A program made the position numbers and the translations under genes. Below, in pieces: positions 29,459 through 39,091 of a stretch of 64,000 nucleotides of DNA. The notes beneath the pieces are model-generated. The model did no database searches and was not told where the DNA came from. It saw only the letters and a program-made list of their open reading frames with translations. The stretch is from NCBI RefSeq assembly GCF_030348945.1, contig NZ_JAUCEN010000001.1:1-64000 (forward strand), written 5' to 3'. Every line of letters starts with the position of its first letter. The stretch's first letter is position 1. The stretch is from Peribacillus sp. ACCC06369 (GTDB lineage Bacteria > Bacillota > Bacilli > Bacillales > DSM-1321).

Positions 29459-29874
29459 CTAATCTAGTTTAGTCTATTCTACTTATATCCAATATATAGA
29501 GATTTTTCATTAAAGTCAATAATAAGTTAGCGCTAGATTAGCGTTATCGGTACTCTAGCGCTAATCTCACATCGATAAACTAGCGCTATCTAGATCTTAA
29601 TCTAGATATTAACTCAAAACCATTAAATATTTGGTTAATGCCCATTAAGTATTTGGCGATAAGTTGTCGTTATCGGTGTTTTAACTACCTTTTCCAAACT
29701 ATATACCCCCGCAAATTATTGCTAAATGTTTTTATGCCGCAGTTGTTTATCGTTAAATTGACGTTATCGGTGTTTTAACTTAATTTACAAAGAAGAAATT
29801 CACTTATTAATCTAGACTAATCTAGTTTATTCATTTAATACTTTTTAAAATAAACTAGATTAGATTAGTTTATG
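29459..29874. repeat. partition control region: palindromes, direct and inverted repeats
   Basis: Three TAGCGCTA palindromes (29528, 29556, 29581), the first two within 11-bp inverted arms TTAGCGCTAGA/TCTAGCGCTAA. A 19-bp direct repeat CGTTATCGGTGTTTTAACT occurs at 29668-29686 and 29762-29780, with a 10-base core again at 29542. TAATCTAGTTTATT (29818-29831) is inverted as AATAAACTAGATTA (29849-29862), and a related CTAATCTAGTTTAGTC lies at 29459. It lies between parM and the divergent gene at 30027. Confidence 0.75.
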
Positions 29875-30026
29875 TTGAATTCACTTCTTTTTTTATATTA
29901 AAGCCAGCAAACGTAGTTGATTAGTCTTTATCTAGTAGGTAAACTATAGATATAGATAAATTGACGCTTAGCGATAGGTAGATAAAAATAAGCTATAGTT
30001 AAACTAGCGTTAAGAGGAGGGTTATC

Positions 30027-30929
30027 GTGACAAATAGAGTCCAGGCTAATAAGGATTTCATTAAAGAAACACTTCGTGACGATGCATTATATACTTCGTT
30101 GGTGCTTGATAAGGAATATAGTAGCAATCTATTTAAGAAAGATATATTAGAGTTAGATCCCAATGCCATGTATTCAACTACTGATTGTTCCGATAAAATC
30201 TTTCATATAGCTAATTCAACCCTAAGGTATTACGTCAGGATGCTAGAGGGATACTTAGAGATATATGTAGAGGGCAGAAAAAAACGATTGCCGTACCTCA
30301 GCGTTTTTAAAATCCATATGACTTTACTGGCAATTGAGAGGGGCGAAACAATCTCTGATATCCAAGTTAAGTTATCGCTAAAATCGATTCCTCAACAAAA
30401 TGGCGGGAAAGCAAAAGGGAGTAAATATAATGAAGAAACCTTAGATCAATTATTCTCTGAATTTGATAGAAGGCAGAATGTAATGATGAGAACCTTTACT
30501 CTACAAAATACGATCAATCTAATTGAAGTGGAGTTGCTAAGACGGAGAACGGGAATAGCTGATAGGCAAAGACAAATTGAAGTTATTGAAGAAAAGATTA
30601 AAAATCATCGGTTAAATCGCAAAATGGATCGACAAGCAGCGAATGTGTTACGTAAAAGTTTGGAACAAAAGAAAAATACAGGTTTTTTCTCATTTTTTGC
30701 AAAAAAAAATACAGAAGACACCTTGAATTTAGAAGCTGAAATACTGGTGGATGAACGAGACATTAAAGCTGACCATATAGAAGTGGAGTTTCTTGAAGAA
30801 ATTGAAACACTAAGGAAGAAGATTAGCCAAATTGAAGAAGAGTCACTCGCTTTAGAGAAAAGGTTAAAATCTGAAACAGCACTTCTAACAAATGAAAGTA
30901 AAGTTCTAGAACAAACCATGGAAGATTAA
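30027..30929 (+). CDS. plasmid coiled-coil DNA-binding protein (MerR-like N-terminus, putative)
   Basis: 300 residues from GTG behind GAGGAGG. Residues about 40-100 (AMYSTTDCSDKIFHIANSTL, then YYVRMLEGYLEIYVEGRKKR) look like a MerR/RacA-type winged helix that reads ligand- or DNA-bound half-sites. From about residue 160 the protein is a long charged coiled coil (RRQNVMMRTF, QRQIEVIEEKI, EEIETLRKKISQIEEE). It is divergent from parM across the repeat region, so it may bind there. Proteins of this build are common beside plasmid partition genes. The exact role is unknown. Confidence 0.6.
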   Translation: MTNRVQANKDFIKETLRDDALYTSLVLDKEYSSNLFKKDILELDPNAMYSTTDCSDKIFHIANSTLRYYVRMLEGYLEIYVEGRKKRLPYLSVFKIHMTLLAIERGETISDIQVKLSLKSIPQQNGGKAKGSKYNEETLDQLFSEFDRRQNVMMRTFTLQNTINLIEVELLRRRTGIADRQRQIEVIEEKIKNHRLNRKMDRQAANVLRKSLEQKKNTGFFSFFAKKNTEDTLNLEAEILVDERDIKADHIEVEFLEEIETLRKKISQIEEESLALEKRLKSETALLTNESKVLEQTMED

Positions 30930-31151
30930 TGGTTCCTTTTTATTAGTTTCTGGTCCAAGTGTTAGAGAAAAAAATTGGCTGTTCCTAAACTTTTAGCACT
31001 TTATCGCAAAATGACTTTTTTACATTTCATCGTTCTGTCCTTTTTCTTAATGAAGATCAAGGATGGTCTATGGCTTTTCATTGCCTCTCTATACATTTAT
31101 AGCAAGTAAGAGGGGAAAGGGAAGACCTTACCCCTTAATAACGTTGAATTG

Positions 31152-31205
31152 AAAAGGATACAAGTTTATGGCCCCATCTAAGGGGGCCTAAACTTGTATC
31201 CTTTT
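31152..31205. terminator. long stem-loop after the coiled-coil gene
   Basis: 17-bp perfect arms AAAAGGATACAAGTTTA/TAAACTTGTATCCTTTT with an inner GGCCCC/GGGGCC stem. The T-tract is short. The rest of 30930-31871 shows no gene; the 75-codon frame at 31568 has no ribosome binding site. Confidence 0.6.
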
Positions 31206-31871
31206 GATGGTTTAGAACTAGAATATTGGTAAAATCGATTTTCGTGAACGGTTCTCTAGAATGGGGTTCGTTTCACCGCTTAGCATCTATATTCTGGATA
31301 TCTATTGGCGATTGTATAAAGATATTAGAATAAGCCATAAATTAAATATGTAATCTTTTAAAAGACAGTTTATTTAGATTTATATTTCTTCATATTAATC
31401 TAATATTTAATTGTTCTGTTAGAAGGGATTTACTCGTAAATAAACAAATTTAATAAAAAAGCATATTTAATAAGAGAAAACAAATTTAATAAAAGAAACA
31501 GAACTAATAGGCAATTTTCAATTGTTAGGTATATCCCTTGAGGCACAAGAGTTCTAGCCATTCTTAAGTGTTGCTAGAACAGAGTTTCCACGTTCCCACA
31601 TATAGAATGCAAAAGAAGTCACATTTACACAGGCCTTTTTTTAAACTATTCACAAATACACAGTATCATATTTATAATATCCACTATTACACAAGGCAAC
31701 ATTCGGAAACAAATAGACGTAAAAAAAAATCCTTCTCAATAAATCTGCCAAAAACTGTTGCAGATGTGGGAAGGAAAGACTTTTGTTATAAGTAAATGCT
31801 TTTCTGCTTTTTTGGAGTAAATTCGAATAGCCCTGTGAATATCCTATTTTTTCACACGGCTGGTTAAGCTA

Positions 31872-32993
31872 TTAAATTACACCGTGCAGCTCTGGCGTTT
31901 GGCCGGTTTTGGTGTATTCTTTGATTTTGGCTTCATGGATTAATTCATAAGGAATCTTTTTTAAGGCCCCAGGAAGGTACTTTCTAAAGGCCATTCTGAA
32001 AAAGGCGCCAATCGAGTAGAAATGGAAAGACCCTTTTCGTTGTTTTTCTGTATGTATATGAATTCCTATCTGATCCATTGTTTGTAAAAAGAAATTTTTT
32101 ATGAATCGATCACGTATGGTGAAGCTTTCATAGTCCTCATCCATAAGATAGTTCAGTTTATTCATTACTTCCTGTTTATAGGAAATCATGACATCGATTT
32201 GGTCCCTTGGTTTAAATTTAATTTGATGCCCATCAAAGAAGTAGGTGAGCTCCTTGGATAGTTTCGACATGAGTGAGTTGACATTGAATTCATCCGTGTT
32301 TTCTTCCACACATTCCGGCTTCAAGGAAAAGGAGGCTTTTTTTATCCATATTTGCTTGCCACGAATCTCCACCCCTGTAAATTCGATGGAAAATAGAGCT
32401 TCTAAAACGCTTAAAGTTTTACGAACCCCTTTTGCATTTTTGTTTAGTTGAAGTTTAAGTGTCTTCATAGTCCGTTCTTGTTTGATTTTCTCCATTTCAC
32501 CTGTCTTGCTGAAAGACAGACCAGTCCGGAACTGGTTTAGTAAGGATAAGAGAAGTTCAATTCCTTCCGGGTTGGAGGTACGTACGAATTCTGCTAAAAT
32601 ATTCGTTTCAAAAAGGGCATGCGGTATGATTAGGTAGTTGAGGGATACACCATTAAGTTCAGGTGTATTATACTTTTCAACATCTTTTAACACGATAACA
32701 GGTAACCCTTCGTGGATTTCCTCTTTCACAAAATGATGATCTTCTAAGAACTTTCTTCCTCCCCATAGGGTAGAATAAGAAATTCCAAGTTTCTTTGCCC
32801 AGTAAGAAAGGTTATATTCCTTAAGCATGCCTCGTTGGTTTTGTTCTACGTGTAATTGATTTAGCATGGTCATATATACGACATAGGCAGAAGCAGGAGG
32901 GCGCTCAAATGACTGATCACGAAGAAAATGGAATTCTTTTAAGATAGCGTGATGCATTCTAAAACCATGGATTCTTATTCTAGATTCTTTCAT
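31872..32993 (-). CDS. putative plasmid replication initiator (Rep)
   Basis: 373 residues behind AGAGGAG. The N-terminal third looks like a winged-helix/HTH domain (SAYVVYMTMLNQLHV, LSYWAKKLGISYSTLWGGRK). The middle is basic and helical, and a second possible winged-helix region follows (DRFIKNFFLQTMDQIGIHIH). The gene is transcribed away from a run of ten 16-bp iterons beginning 156 bp upstream, the layout of theta-replicating iteron plasmids. I could not place it in a named Rep family. The 551-residue protein at 35456 is the other candidate. Confidence 0.55.
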   Translation of the reverse strand: MKESRIRIHGFRMHHAILKEFHFLRDQSFERPPASAYVVYMTMLNQLHVEQNQRGMLKEYNLSYWAKKLGISYSTLWGGRKFLEDHHFVKEEIHEGLPVIVLKDVEKYNTPELNGVSLNYLIIPHALFETNILAEFVRTSNPEGIELLLSLLNQFRTGLSFSKTGEMEKIKQERTMKTLKLQLNKNAKGVRKTLSVLEALFSIEFTGVEIRGKQIWIKKASFSLKPECVEENTDEFNVNSLMSKLSKELTYFFDGHQIKFKPRDQIDVMISYKQEVMNKLNYLMDEDYESFTIRDRFIKNFFLQTMDQIGIHIHTEKQRKGSFHFYSIGAFFRMAFRKYLPGALKKIPYELIHEAKIKEYTKTGQTPELHGVI

Positions 32994-33148
32994 TTTTTGG
33001 CACTCCTCTCGCCTATTTTTCTAGTTTAAATTATAGCAGAATGGAAAAACAGGAAATGGTGTCCTTTATTAAGGGATTTTCAAAGTTGCACAACGGGTGC
33101 TCATCCCTTGGGGGGCAAGGGGTTGAAAAAAACTCTAAAAAATTTTGT

Positions 33149-33942
33149 GTGAGAGCAAACGTCATTTTTTCACAACGTTTGTGCATGGTGTGAAAGGAAA
33201 CGTCATGGATTTATAGGGGAGGGGATTCGGAAAAACGTTGATATATCAATGTTTTTATAAAATAGCCCATCCAAAAATGGGCATGAATAAAAAAACTTGC
33301 ACAGAAATGTGTGCAAGTTTGTGTGAGAGCAAACGTCATTTTAATCATTTTAGAACAAAAAGAGATTAATTTGGCACTATTTTGAGTGGTGTTCTAAATT
33401 TTGGCTGAAATTTTTGTTGGTAATGTAGGGGTGTAAAAGGATGTTTATCAAAATGCATTTAAAAATTTCAGATTAAATATAGGGAATTGTGCACATTGTG
33501 AAAGGAAACGTCAAACGGGAAAAAGTTGCACAGCTTATTATGGATGTATGAAATGTGCAAGCTGATTCGAGTTTATAAGATGTTTTGTTAACGGGAGATA
33601 AACCTGTATCCCCTTATCATTGTGCGCATTGTGAGAGCAAACGTCATATCGAAAAGAATAGATGCAAACCCATATAATGGTGTGCGCACTGTGAGAGGAA
33701 ATGTCAAAAAAAATGAAAGAATAGATGTAATCTCATATAATGGTGTGCGCATTGTGAGAGGAAACGTCAAATGAAAGAATAGTTGCAATCCCATATAATG
33801 GTGTGCGCATTGTGAGAGGAAACGTCAAATGAAAGAATAGATGCAATTCCATATAAAGGTGTGCACATTGTGAGAGGAAACGTCAAATGAAAGAATAGAT
33901 GTAAACCATATAAAGGTGTGCACATTGAAAAAGGAAACGTCC
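33149..33942 (+). repeat. iteron array, ten copies (likely replication origin)
   Basis: The unit GTGAGAGGAAACGTCA and its variants (GTGAGAGC, GTGAAAGG, AAATGTCA; the last is degenerate) start at 33149, 33190, 33323, 33498, 33631, 33691, 33754, 33812, 33870 and 33926, all in one orientation. From 33631 the copies sit in a 56-63-bp tandem repeat that also carries ATATAATGGTGTGCGCA. The region is AT-rich between copies. It lies immediately upstream of the putative rep gene. Confidence 0.85.
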
Positions 33943-34167
33943 CTTAAATGATAGAGTTGAAAGAAATGCTGATATAACCGTATTTTCATCAAAAAACTGA
34001 TCATCTATAATGGAACGAAAATTTAAAAACTTCCACAACAACGTGTGCAAGTATCCGGTCATGTTCCCTTTTATTGAACAGAAGGAAATAAAAATTCACG
34101 TAAGGATTTGGTTGTAACTTTTATATTTATTTTGCACGAATAACAAACCGTGTACAATTGCTGTTGC

Positions 34168-34374
34168 TTAATCAAGATTATATCTACTTTTTTTTTTGTT
34201 TGACAAGACCTCAAAAAGATTATGCAAATAGGAAATACCTCGTATTTGCTCAACTAACACATTATCAATGTTTTGAAGAGAGTTAAGGGCAATTTCCTTA
34301 GCATAGGCAGGATTTGTAGATCCATTTAATAATTTATGGTGGATTAAGTCTCTAAATGAATAAGGGAACGGCAT
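34168..34374 (-). CDS. small hypothetical protein inside the origin region
   Basis: 68 residues from ATG at 34374, preceded by GGGGG at short spacing. The product (MPFPYSFRDLIHHKLLNGST, then YAKEIALNSLQNIDNVLVEQ) is helical and not low-complexity, as a shadow frame would be. It lies between the two groups of iterons. The family is unknown, and only the ribosome binding site and composition support it. Confidence 0.4.
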   Translation of the reverse strand: MPFPYSFRDLIHHKLLNGSTNPAYAKEIALNSLQNIDNVLVEQIRGISYLHNLFEVLSNKKKSRYNLD

Positions 34375-34644
34375 TTTCCCCCAATATTAAAAGCCCAATC
34401 TCTAGCTTACAACACTGAGAATTTAGACTTTAGTTAATTCACAAACGCGCGCCCTATAATGCATAACAATTAGCTGTTATTGTTCAATAGCTCCTTTACG
34501 CATTATCAATTATTGATACAAAAGGACTTTTCTAGTTATGAGTCACAAACAGTTATTTTAGATTGATTAATAGGCTATTTACTGACCGTATTCACTGCAG
34601 AAGTTGCACAAAATCAGCTTAGTGATTGGACGTAAATAATAGCG

Positions 34645-34683
34645 AAACCCAACTAATCTTCTCTTGTGAAGGTAGCTGGGTTT
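34645..34683 (+). terminator. hairpin terminator-like
   Basis: AAACCCAACTA and TAGCTGGGTTT pair with one mismatch and are followed by T. It may insulate the origin from the downstream operon. Confidence 0.45.
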
Positions 34684-34763
34684 TAAAGTGGGATGTGCAA
34701 AATAGCACCGAAAGTTATAGATTTTAGTGAAAAGAAAATCCATACAAAGAGACTTGTGCATAT

Positions 34764-34875
34764 TGTGAGAGGAAACGTCAAAGTGAAAACATGATAAGCT
34801 GTCAAGATGCCCAGCAATAGAGTTAGGCTGGTACAGAGAAGAAGTTTATGGTGCATATTGTGAAAGCAAACGTCA
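34764..34875 (+). repeat. two further iterons upstream of the HTH operon
   Basis: GTGAGAGGAAACGTCA at 34764-34779 and GTGAAAGCAAACGTCA at 34860-34875, each preceded by GTGCATATT. They are the same unit as the main array, placed before the promoter region of the gene at 34971. This suggests the iteron-binding protein also controls that operon. Confidence 0.8.
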
Positions 34876-34970
34876 AAACTAAAAGAAGTTGCTCTTTTAA
34901 AGCGTATGTTGACAAAAGCAACACTGCTCACTCATAATTACCATATTACTAGATTAAAAGGGGAACAGAT

Positions 34971-35456
34971 ATGGATTTTTTAGTTGGAGTTAAAGAGGTG
35001 GGGGAAATTCTCGGATGGGATCGGAGAAAGGTTTCCACCTATCAACTGCGTGGCGTGCTTCCTAAACCAGTGGTCCATTTATATAGTGGCCCCATTTGGT
35101 TTCGAAAACAAATCGAATTTTATAAAGCTGGGAAAGATTTTAGTGTCAGGACTTATTATATAAAAGGGGAGATGGTCTATGAATGTACGCATAATCAACC
35201 TTTTAAAGATACCAGCTATTCCCCTAACGACATCAAAGAACAGATGGGAAATTTTATCCTTTATCAGGAAAAGGACGTCCAACAGTTGAAAAATGCCATC
35301 CTGGAAAAAAAACCGATTGTTCAGTTTCTTTCTTTTGAGTCAATTAGCATTCTGCATGATTTGGGTATTTTGGAAACAGTGGTTTTTCAAGATTACATCC
35401 AACAGTACGCAATTGAATACCAAGAGTCAATAAAAGAAGGGTGGGTTAAAGAATAA
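34971..35456 (+). CDS. MerR/excisionase-type HTH protein
   Basis: 161 residues. The N-terminus LVGVKEVGEILGWDRRKVST then YQLRGVLPKPV is an excisionase/MerR-like winged helix that reads DNA, with an aromatic segment GPIWFRKQIEFY completing the domain. The remainder is a helical extension without recognised motifs. Its stop overlaps the next gene by one base (TAATG), so the two are co-translated. Located behind two iterons, it probably belongs to plasmid replication or copy control. Confidence 0.65.
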   Translation: MDFLVGVKEVGEILGWDRRKVSTYQLRGVLPKPVVHLYSGPIWFRKQIEFYKAGKDFSVRTYYIKGEMVYECTHNQPFKDTSYSPNDIKEQMGNFILYQEKDVQQLKNAILEKKPIVQFLSFESISILHDLGILETVVFQDYIQQYAIEYQESIKEGWVKE

Positions 35457-37111
35457 TGATACAAACCCTGCAAACTAAATTTTTGAATGTCATGAAAACG
35501 GTTTTTCCAGATTATCCTCAAATCTATGTTGATTGGAAAATGGATATCAATCATCTTATGTCAGGTCAAGATGATTACCAGCCTAGCCAAACATTAAAAG
35601 CATTTTTTGTGATTTTGGATAGCTTGGTGAAAGATTATGAATTGAAATTCGAGAATATGGAACAATGGGTCGATGATTACATAGAAGAAATTAGAAATTT
35701 TGTACTTCCATACATACAGACAGTAGAAGAAGAGAATTCACCCAGTTCTCCAAAGTCTAACAACAGGGAAGTGATAAATGCCCTGTTGAATCAAAATTTT
35801 GCCGAGTCCGGTTCGGCCTTGTTATTTCACAAATTAAGGGAGACCATCAGTAAAAATGAATTCGACATTGCTACTGAGATTCCTACTGCAAGAATTGCGG
35901 AAAGAGCGTTAGAGGCGACGGCTCAAGTTAGGGCAGAAAATGATTATCTGATGATGAAATCGAATGTAGCCATTGAACAATGGAAAAACCTCACCTCTCA
36001 AGCTATCACGTCGATGGATGACTTAACCGCAGACATTTTTGATATTGTCTCTATTCTTTGGATGCAACAGGCTACTCATAAGGACCAAATGATTCATTTC
36101 CATACAGATGACGCTTTGAATTTAAGGAGATTGCAAGGGAGGAAGGAAGATTTAGACGGCTACCAAATGTCTTACCGGAAAAAAGAGCGCGATGATATCA
36201 TGAAAAGATTGGCCGCACTCACAACGATATGGATCAGAATTGAAAAAGAGAATTTGAGGTTCATCAATGAGGATCAGGGAGATTTTGAAGAAATTGGACA
36301 AGTGCAGTTCAATCCCTTGTTTTTGGTGGATAGCGTGACTGTAGCCTACCGGGGGGATAACCCGATTGGTATTTATGAATGTAGCATTCGCCCGGGGGAA
36401 TTGCTTGCCAACTTCTTGTACGGTTCCCAAAGAAGCAGTGGGCTTCTTGCATTAAAGACTCTCGAATACCATCCAATTAAGCAAAAGTACCATAAACGGT
36501 TATCCAGGTACTTGTCCTGGCAATGGAGAATTCGCCAGAAGAGTGCGGATTATCTTAGGGCTTATCTTATCGGGGGAGATAAAGGTCTTTTAAAAGTCAT
36601 GGATTTGGACGTGAACCCGAGATATGGTTCAAGGATTAAGGAACAATTTGAAGAAATATTGGATACTCTGCAGCAAGATGGAATAATTAAAGGTTGGAGC
36701 TATAAGGAAAACAATCTTGAGAAGCAAATAGAGCAGGAGAGAAATTGGTTCGCTAACACCTGGTTAAAGGCTCGTGTCCAAATCATCCCACCTAATGAAA
36801 TCACGGGAATGGAAGATTACCAGGATTTATTATTGATTGAGGATCAGGACTATGACACAGAAAATTTATTAACTATGTTGAAGGGTATGACGGACAGGGA
36901 GGCTGTTGCAACTAGGGAGATGGTTGAAGAAAAACAGGTTTCCCCTGAGACGATTAATAAGGAAAGAATCGACCGGGGATTAAGCATTTTAGAGGCTGCT
37001 AAGGAAATGGGAATATCCCATAGTACCTTGTCCCGATATGAAAGGAATTTAATTAAGCGTCCATATACAGTCAGCTTAGATAAAATGAAAGAGTGGTTAA
37101 ACGCAAAATAA
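35456..37111 (+). CDS. large plasmid protein with C-terminal XRE-type HTH (possible replication factor)
   Basis: 551 residues. The central part (FDIVSILWMQQATHKDQMIH, then FHTDDALNLRRLQGRKED and MKRLAALTTIWIRIE) reads like a winged-helix DNA-binding domain of the type found in some initiators. The C-terminus (residues about 510-545, RGLSILEAAKEMGISHSTLS then RYERNLIKRP) is a clear XRE/Cro helix-turn-helix. No nuclease, helicase or ATP motif is visible. It is co-translated with the preceding HTH protein and downstream of iterons. I propose plasmid replication or its control; the family is not identified. Confidence 0.55.
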   Translation: MIQTLQTKFLNVMKTVFPDYPQIYVDWKMDINHLMSGQDDYQPSQTLKAFFVILDSLVKDYELKFENMEQWVDDYIEEIRNFVLPYIQTVEEENSPSSPKSNNREVINALLNQNFAESGSALLFHKLRETISKNEFDIATEIPTARIAERALEATAQVRAENDYLMMKSNVAIEQWKNLTSQAITSMDDLTADIFDIVSILWMQQATHKDQMIHFHTDDALNLRRLQGRKEDLDGYQMSYRKKERDDIMKRLAALTTIWIRIEKENLRFINEDQGDFEEIGQVQFNPLFLVDSVTVAYRGDNPIGIYECSIRPGELLANFLYGSQRSSGLLALKTLEYHPIKQKYHKRLSRYLSWQWRIRQKSADYLRAYLIGGDKGLLKVMDLDVNPRYGSRIKEQFEEILDTLQQDGIIKGWSYKENNLEKQIEQERNWFANTWLKARVQIIPPNEITGMEDYQDLLLIEDQDYDTENLLTMLKGMTDREAVATREMVEEKQVSPETINKERIDRGLSILEAAKEMGISHSTLSRYERNLIKRPYTVSLDKMKEWLNAK

Positions 37112-37137
37112 GCATTTTAACAATGCTTATTTTTTTT
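37107..37137 (+). terminator. strong terminator
   Basis: AATAAGCATT and AATGCTTATT pair and run into eight T. The stop codon of the 551-residue protein lies in the left arm. Confidence 0.85.
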
Positions 37138-37407
37138 GAAGATATTCCATCCAAACATATCATGCTCCATGAATATGGGTAGGTATATAAATGATCTGGT
37201 ATTTCTTTTGTTAAAGTGGTGTTTGATATTTATGTTGATGTGAGTATTTGATTGTTAAACTTATTTAAGTGAAAGACGCAGGATAGGATAAGTGGTGAAC
37301 CTAATATCTCAAACTCGCAACAAGAGAAGTTTTTGGTATGTGAGCTAAGCCTATCAATGGTATATGTGTGCCATACATTTTAAAGCATATAACCTTACGT
37401 GTATTTT

Positions 37408-37998
37408 CTATTCAATGTCATTATCAAGAAGGCGTAGGATATTTTCTACGGCACCTGCATGATTACCTTTTCGGAATTTATCAATAAAATCAATATAAAG
37501 AAGTTCAAATACCTTTTCTAATGTGTAGCCATGTTCTGGCTGAACTTCATCCATATCTGCAAGCAACACCTCTCCACGCAAAGCGAATTTTCTTCTCATT
37601 CGTAAATTCAACGTTTTCATTTCTTGGTTTTTATCTTTATGGATTAATTTAAAGGTAGTTTCCCCATACTTTTCAAGTCTTGAATCTTTACCAGCATACT
37701 GATCCAATGATGTGAGCAATCGGAATAAGGACTTCGAATCTGGATTCTTTTTCGCAAAAAGTAAGAAGTCATTATATAAAAGATTCATTAAGTCATTTTG
37801 TTCGAAATGCATGTCTGATAGGTCTTGAATATCTTCACAAAAAACTTCTGCTCTTAAAAATAGATTCAAGGGAACGTCTATACTCAGTAAGACGGTAGAA
37901 GATTTATTTACTCTATGGAGAAATTTCCCGATAAAGTTTGATGATCCAATCAAAGATAGTTCTTCATCAATAAGATTGGCTTGGCTATATTTCCCCAT
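37408..37998 (-). CDS. hypothetical plasmid protein
   Basis: 196 residues, helical and soluble, without recognised motifs. Its start lies inside the previous gene (14-bp overlap), so the two form an operon. GGGGGCG precedes the ATG. The middle (FEQNDLMNLLYNDFLLFAKK) and end (NHAGAVENILRLLDNDIE) look like ordinary folded protein. A role in plasmid maintenance is only suggested by location. Confidence 0.6.
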   Translation of the reverse strand: MGKYSQANLIDEELSLIGSSNFIGKFLHRVNKSSTVLLSIDVPLNLFLRAEVFCEDIQDLSDMHFEQNDLMNLLYNDFLLFAKKNPDSKSLFRLLTSLDQYAGKDSRLEKYGETTFKLIHKDKNQEMKTLNLRMRRKFALRGEVLLADMDEVQPEHGYTLEKVFELLYIDFIDKFRKGNHAGAVENILRLLDNDIE

Positions 37999-38395
37999 CG
38001 GTTACGCCCCCTAGTTGTTTCTTTTTGTATGCTTCTACAAATATTCGATGAGCTGCTTTTCGAACGCTACATTTCCAAACGTCCGCATAATCGCCTATTT
38101 TTTGATAAGTTGCATGATCTACTTTGCAATGAACCGTGTAAGGCTGGTCCGTATAGTTGACGTCAGGATATACGAGCACCTGTGTAAGTCCAAATAACAG
38201 TATCTCTGTGCCAAAGGCTGTTTTAGACCCATTCCAGTATCGTCGGGATTCCTTTCTTAATATCATGTCCACGGATTCGTCCACGGGAATCTTTATGTCA
38301 TGCAGCTTATCCGAACGAACTTTTCTTTTTTGTGTTTCACTCATTTTTTTATTAGATGAAGATAGAACCGGATTCAAATGGTTAACCTTTCCCAT
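37985..38395 (-). CDS. plasmid protein with possible ribbon-helix-helix end
   Basis: 136 residues. The N-terminus is basic and Ser-rich (SSSNKKMSETQKRKVRSDKL). The C-terminal part (VHCKVDHATYQKIGDYADVW then KCSVRKAAHRIFVEAY) has a strand-helix-helix pattern like CopG/ParR-type DNA-binding domains. It is followed by the overlapping 196-residue gene. Possibly a partition or copy-control regulator; not identified. Confidence 0.55.
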   Translation of the reverse strand: MGKVNHLNPVLSSSNKKMSETQKRKVRSDKLHDIKIPVDESVDMILRKESRRYWNGSKTAFGTEILLFGLTQVLVYPDVNYTDQPYTVHCKVDHATYQKIGDYADVWKCSVRKAAHRIFVEAYKKKQLGGVTDGEI

Positions 38396-38532
38396 TTGCT
38401 ATTCCCCTTTCAAAATTGCCTTTTTCTTTGGGTTGGTTGGTTAGTAGGTTACGTCGTTTGCTATGACAAGAGTGGAGGGAGGTATTTTTTTCAGGATTTT
38501 TGGCAAGGCTTTTTTTAGTGAGGTGATACGAA

Positions 38533-38631
38533 ATGAGTAAAGATATTTCAAAGGAACTGGCTGAAAAGCTTGCTAACAAGGCATCCACGCTACATTACGT
38601 AAAAAGCACAAATGAATCTAAAAAGAAATAA
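38533..38631 (+). CDS. 32-residue basic peptide (candidate)
   Basis: GAGGTGATACGAAATG gives good ribosome-binding spacing. The peptide MSKDISKELAEKLANKASTL ends in a Lys-rich tail. Its stop abuts the end of the convergent gene at 38632 with no gap. Support is only the ribosome binding site and the charged, helical composition. Confidence 0.4.
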   Translation: MSKDISKELAEKLANKASTLHYVKSTNESKKK

Positions 38632-38931
38632 TTAGCTCAAAGTAATCTTAATTTCACCCTGTTCAGTAATTTTGAATGGGGCTAGATTATGTTTTTTTAT
38701 ATAGTTTTGATCTTTCCAGCAACTTTCTTCATCCCGCCCCCAATGCGGGCAGGGGAGAGGGACGTCAGCAATTTTATGTTTTTGGAGAATACTTTTATAT
38801 TCTTTTGAATGTGCGGCTATAAATAAGGCCAAACGGATAATTTGATTACGATCTAGATCAGTCACTTTATATACATTCTCTATATAATTTTTATAAACAT
38901 CCGGGTATCTTACGGTAGGTCTATACACCAA
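38632..38931 (-). CDS. hypothetical plasmid protein
   Basis: 99 residues from TTG behind AAAGGAGGAAGG. The first half (DVYKNYIENVYKVTDLDRNQ then IIRLALFIAAHS) could be a ribbon-helix-helix-like unit. The second half contains CPHWGRDEESCWKDQ, with two Cys and a His that might bind metal. Its upstream region carries AATCTAG motifs like those around parM, hinting at shared control. The family is unknown. Confidence 0.55.
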   Translation of the reverse strand: MVYRPTVRYPDVYKNYIENVYKVTDLDRNQIIRLALFIAAHSKEYKSILQKHKIADVPLPCPHWGRDEESCWKDQNYIKKHNLAPFKITEQGEIKITLS

Positions 38932-39042
38932 TTTCCTTCCTCCTTTGAAAATAGTATATGGACGTCTGCTGGTTAAAATGCCATTTGGTCAAATATAGAT
39001 AGTTACAAGAAGCTAGGTTTTATCATGGAAATGAAAGAACAA

Positions 39043-39091
39043 ATTTAGTCTAGTCTGGTTTTTGAAATTGCAATCTAGTCTAGATTAGATT
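39043..39091. promoter_or_regulatory. AATCTAG/TAGTCTAG operator-like cluster
   Basis: TTTAGTCTAGTCTGG (39043-39057) and AATCTAGTCTAGATTAGATT (39072-39091) resemble the repeats at 29459, 29809 and 29849 near parM. They lie about 110-160 bp upstream of the gene at 38931. Confidence 0.45.

Noticed and set aside
31568..31795. 75-codon plus-strand frame near the rep gene
   Set aside because: No ribosome binding site and an unusual His/Tyr/Lys-rich composition typical of random AT-rich sequence.
33149..33942. Regularly spaced repeats as a CRISPR array
   Set aside because: Spacers between the 16-bp cores are themselves near-identical, the repeat is too short, and no cas genes are present. It fits iterons.
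33588..34931. Minus-strand frames rich in FPLTMRT repeats
   Set aside because: They are translations of the iteron array; the repeats are DNA-level binding sites.
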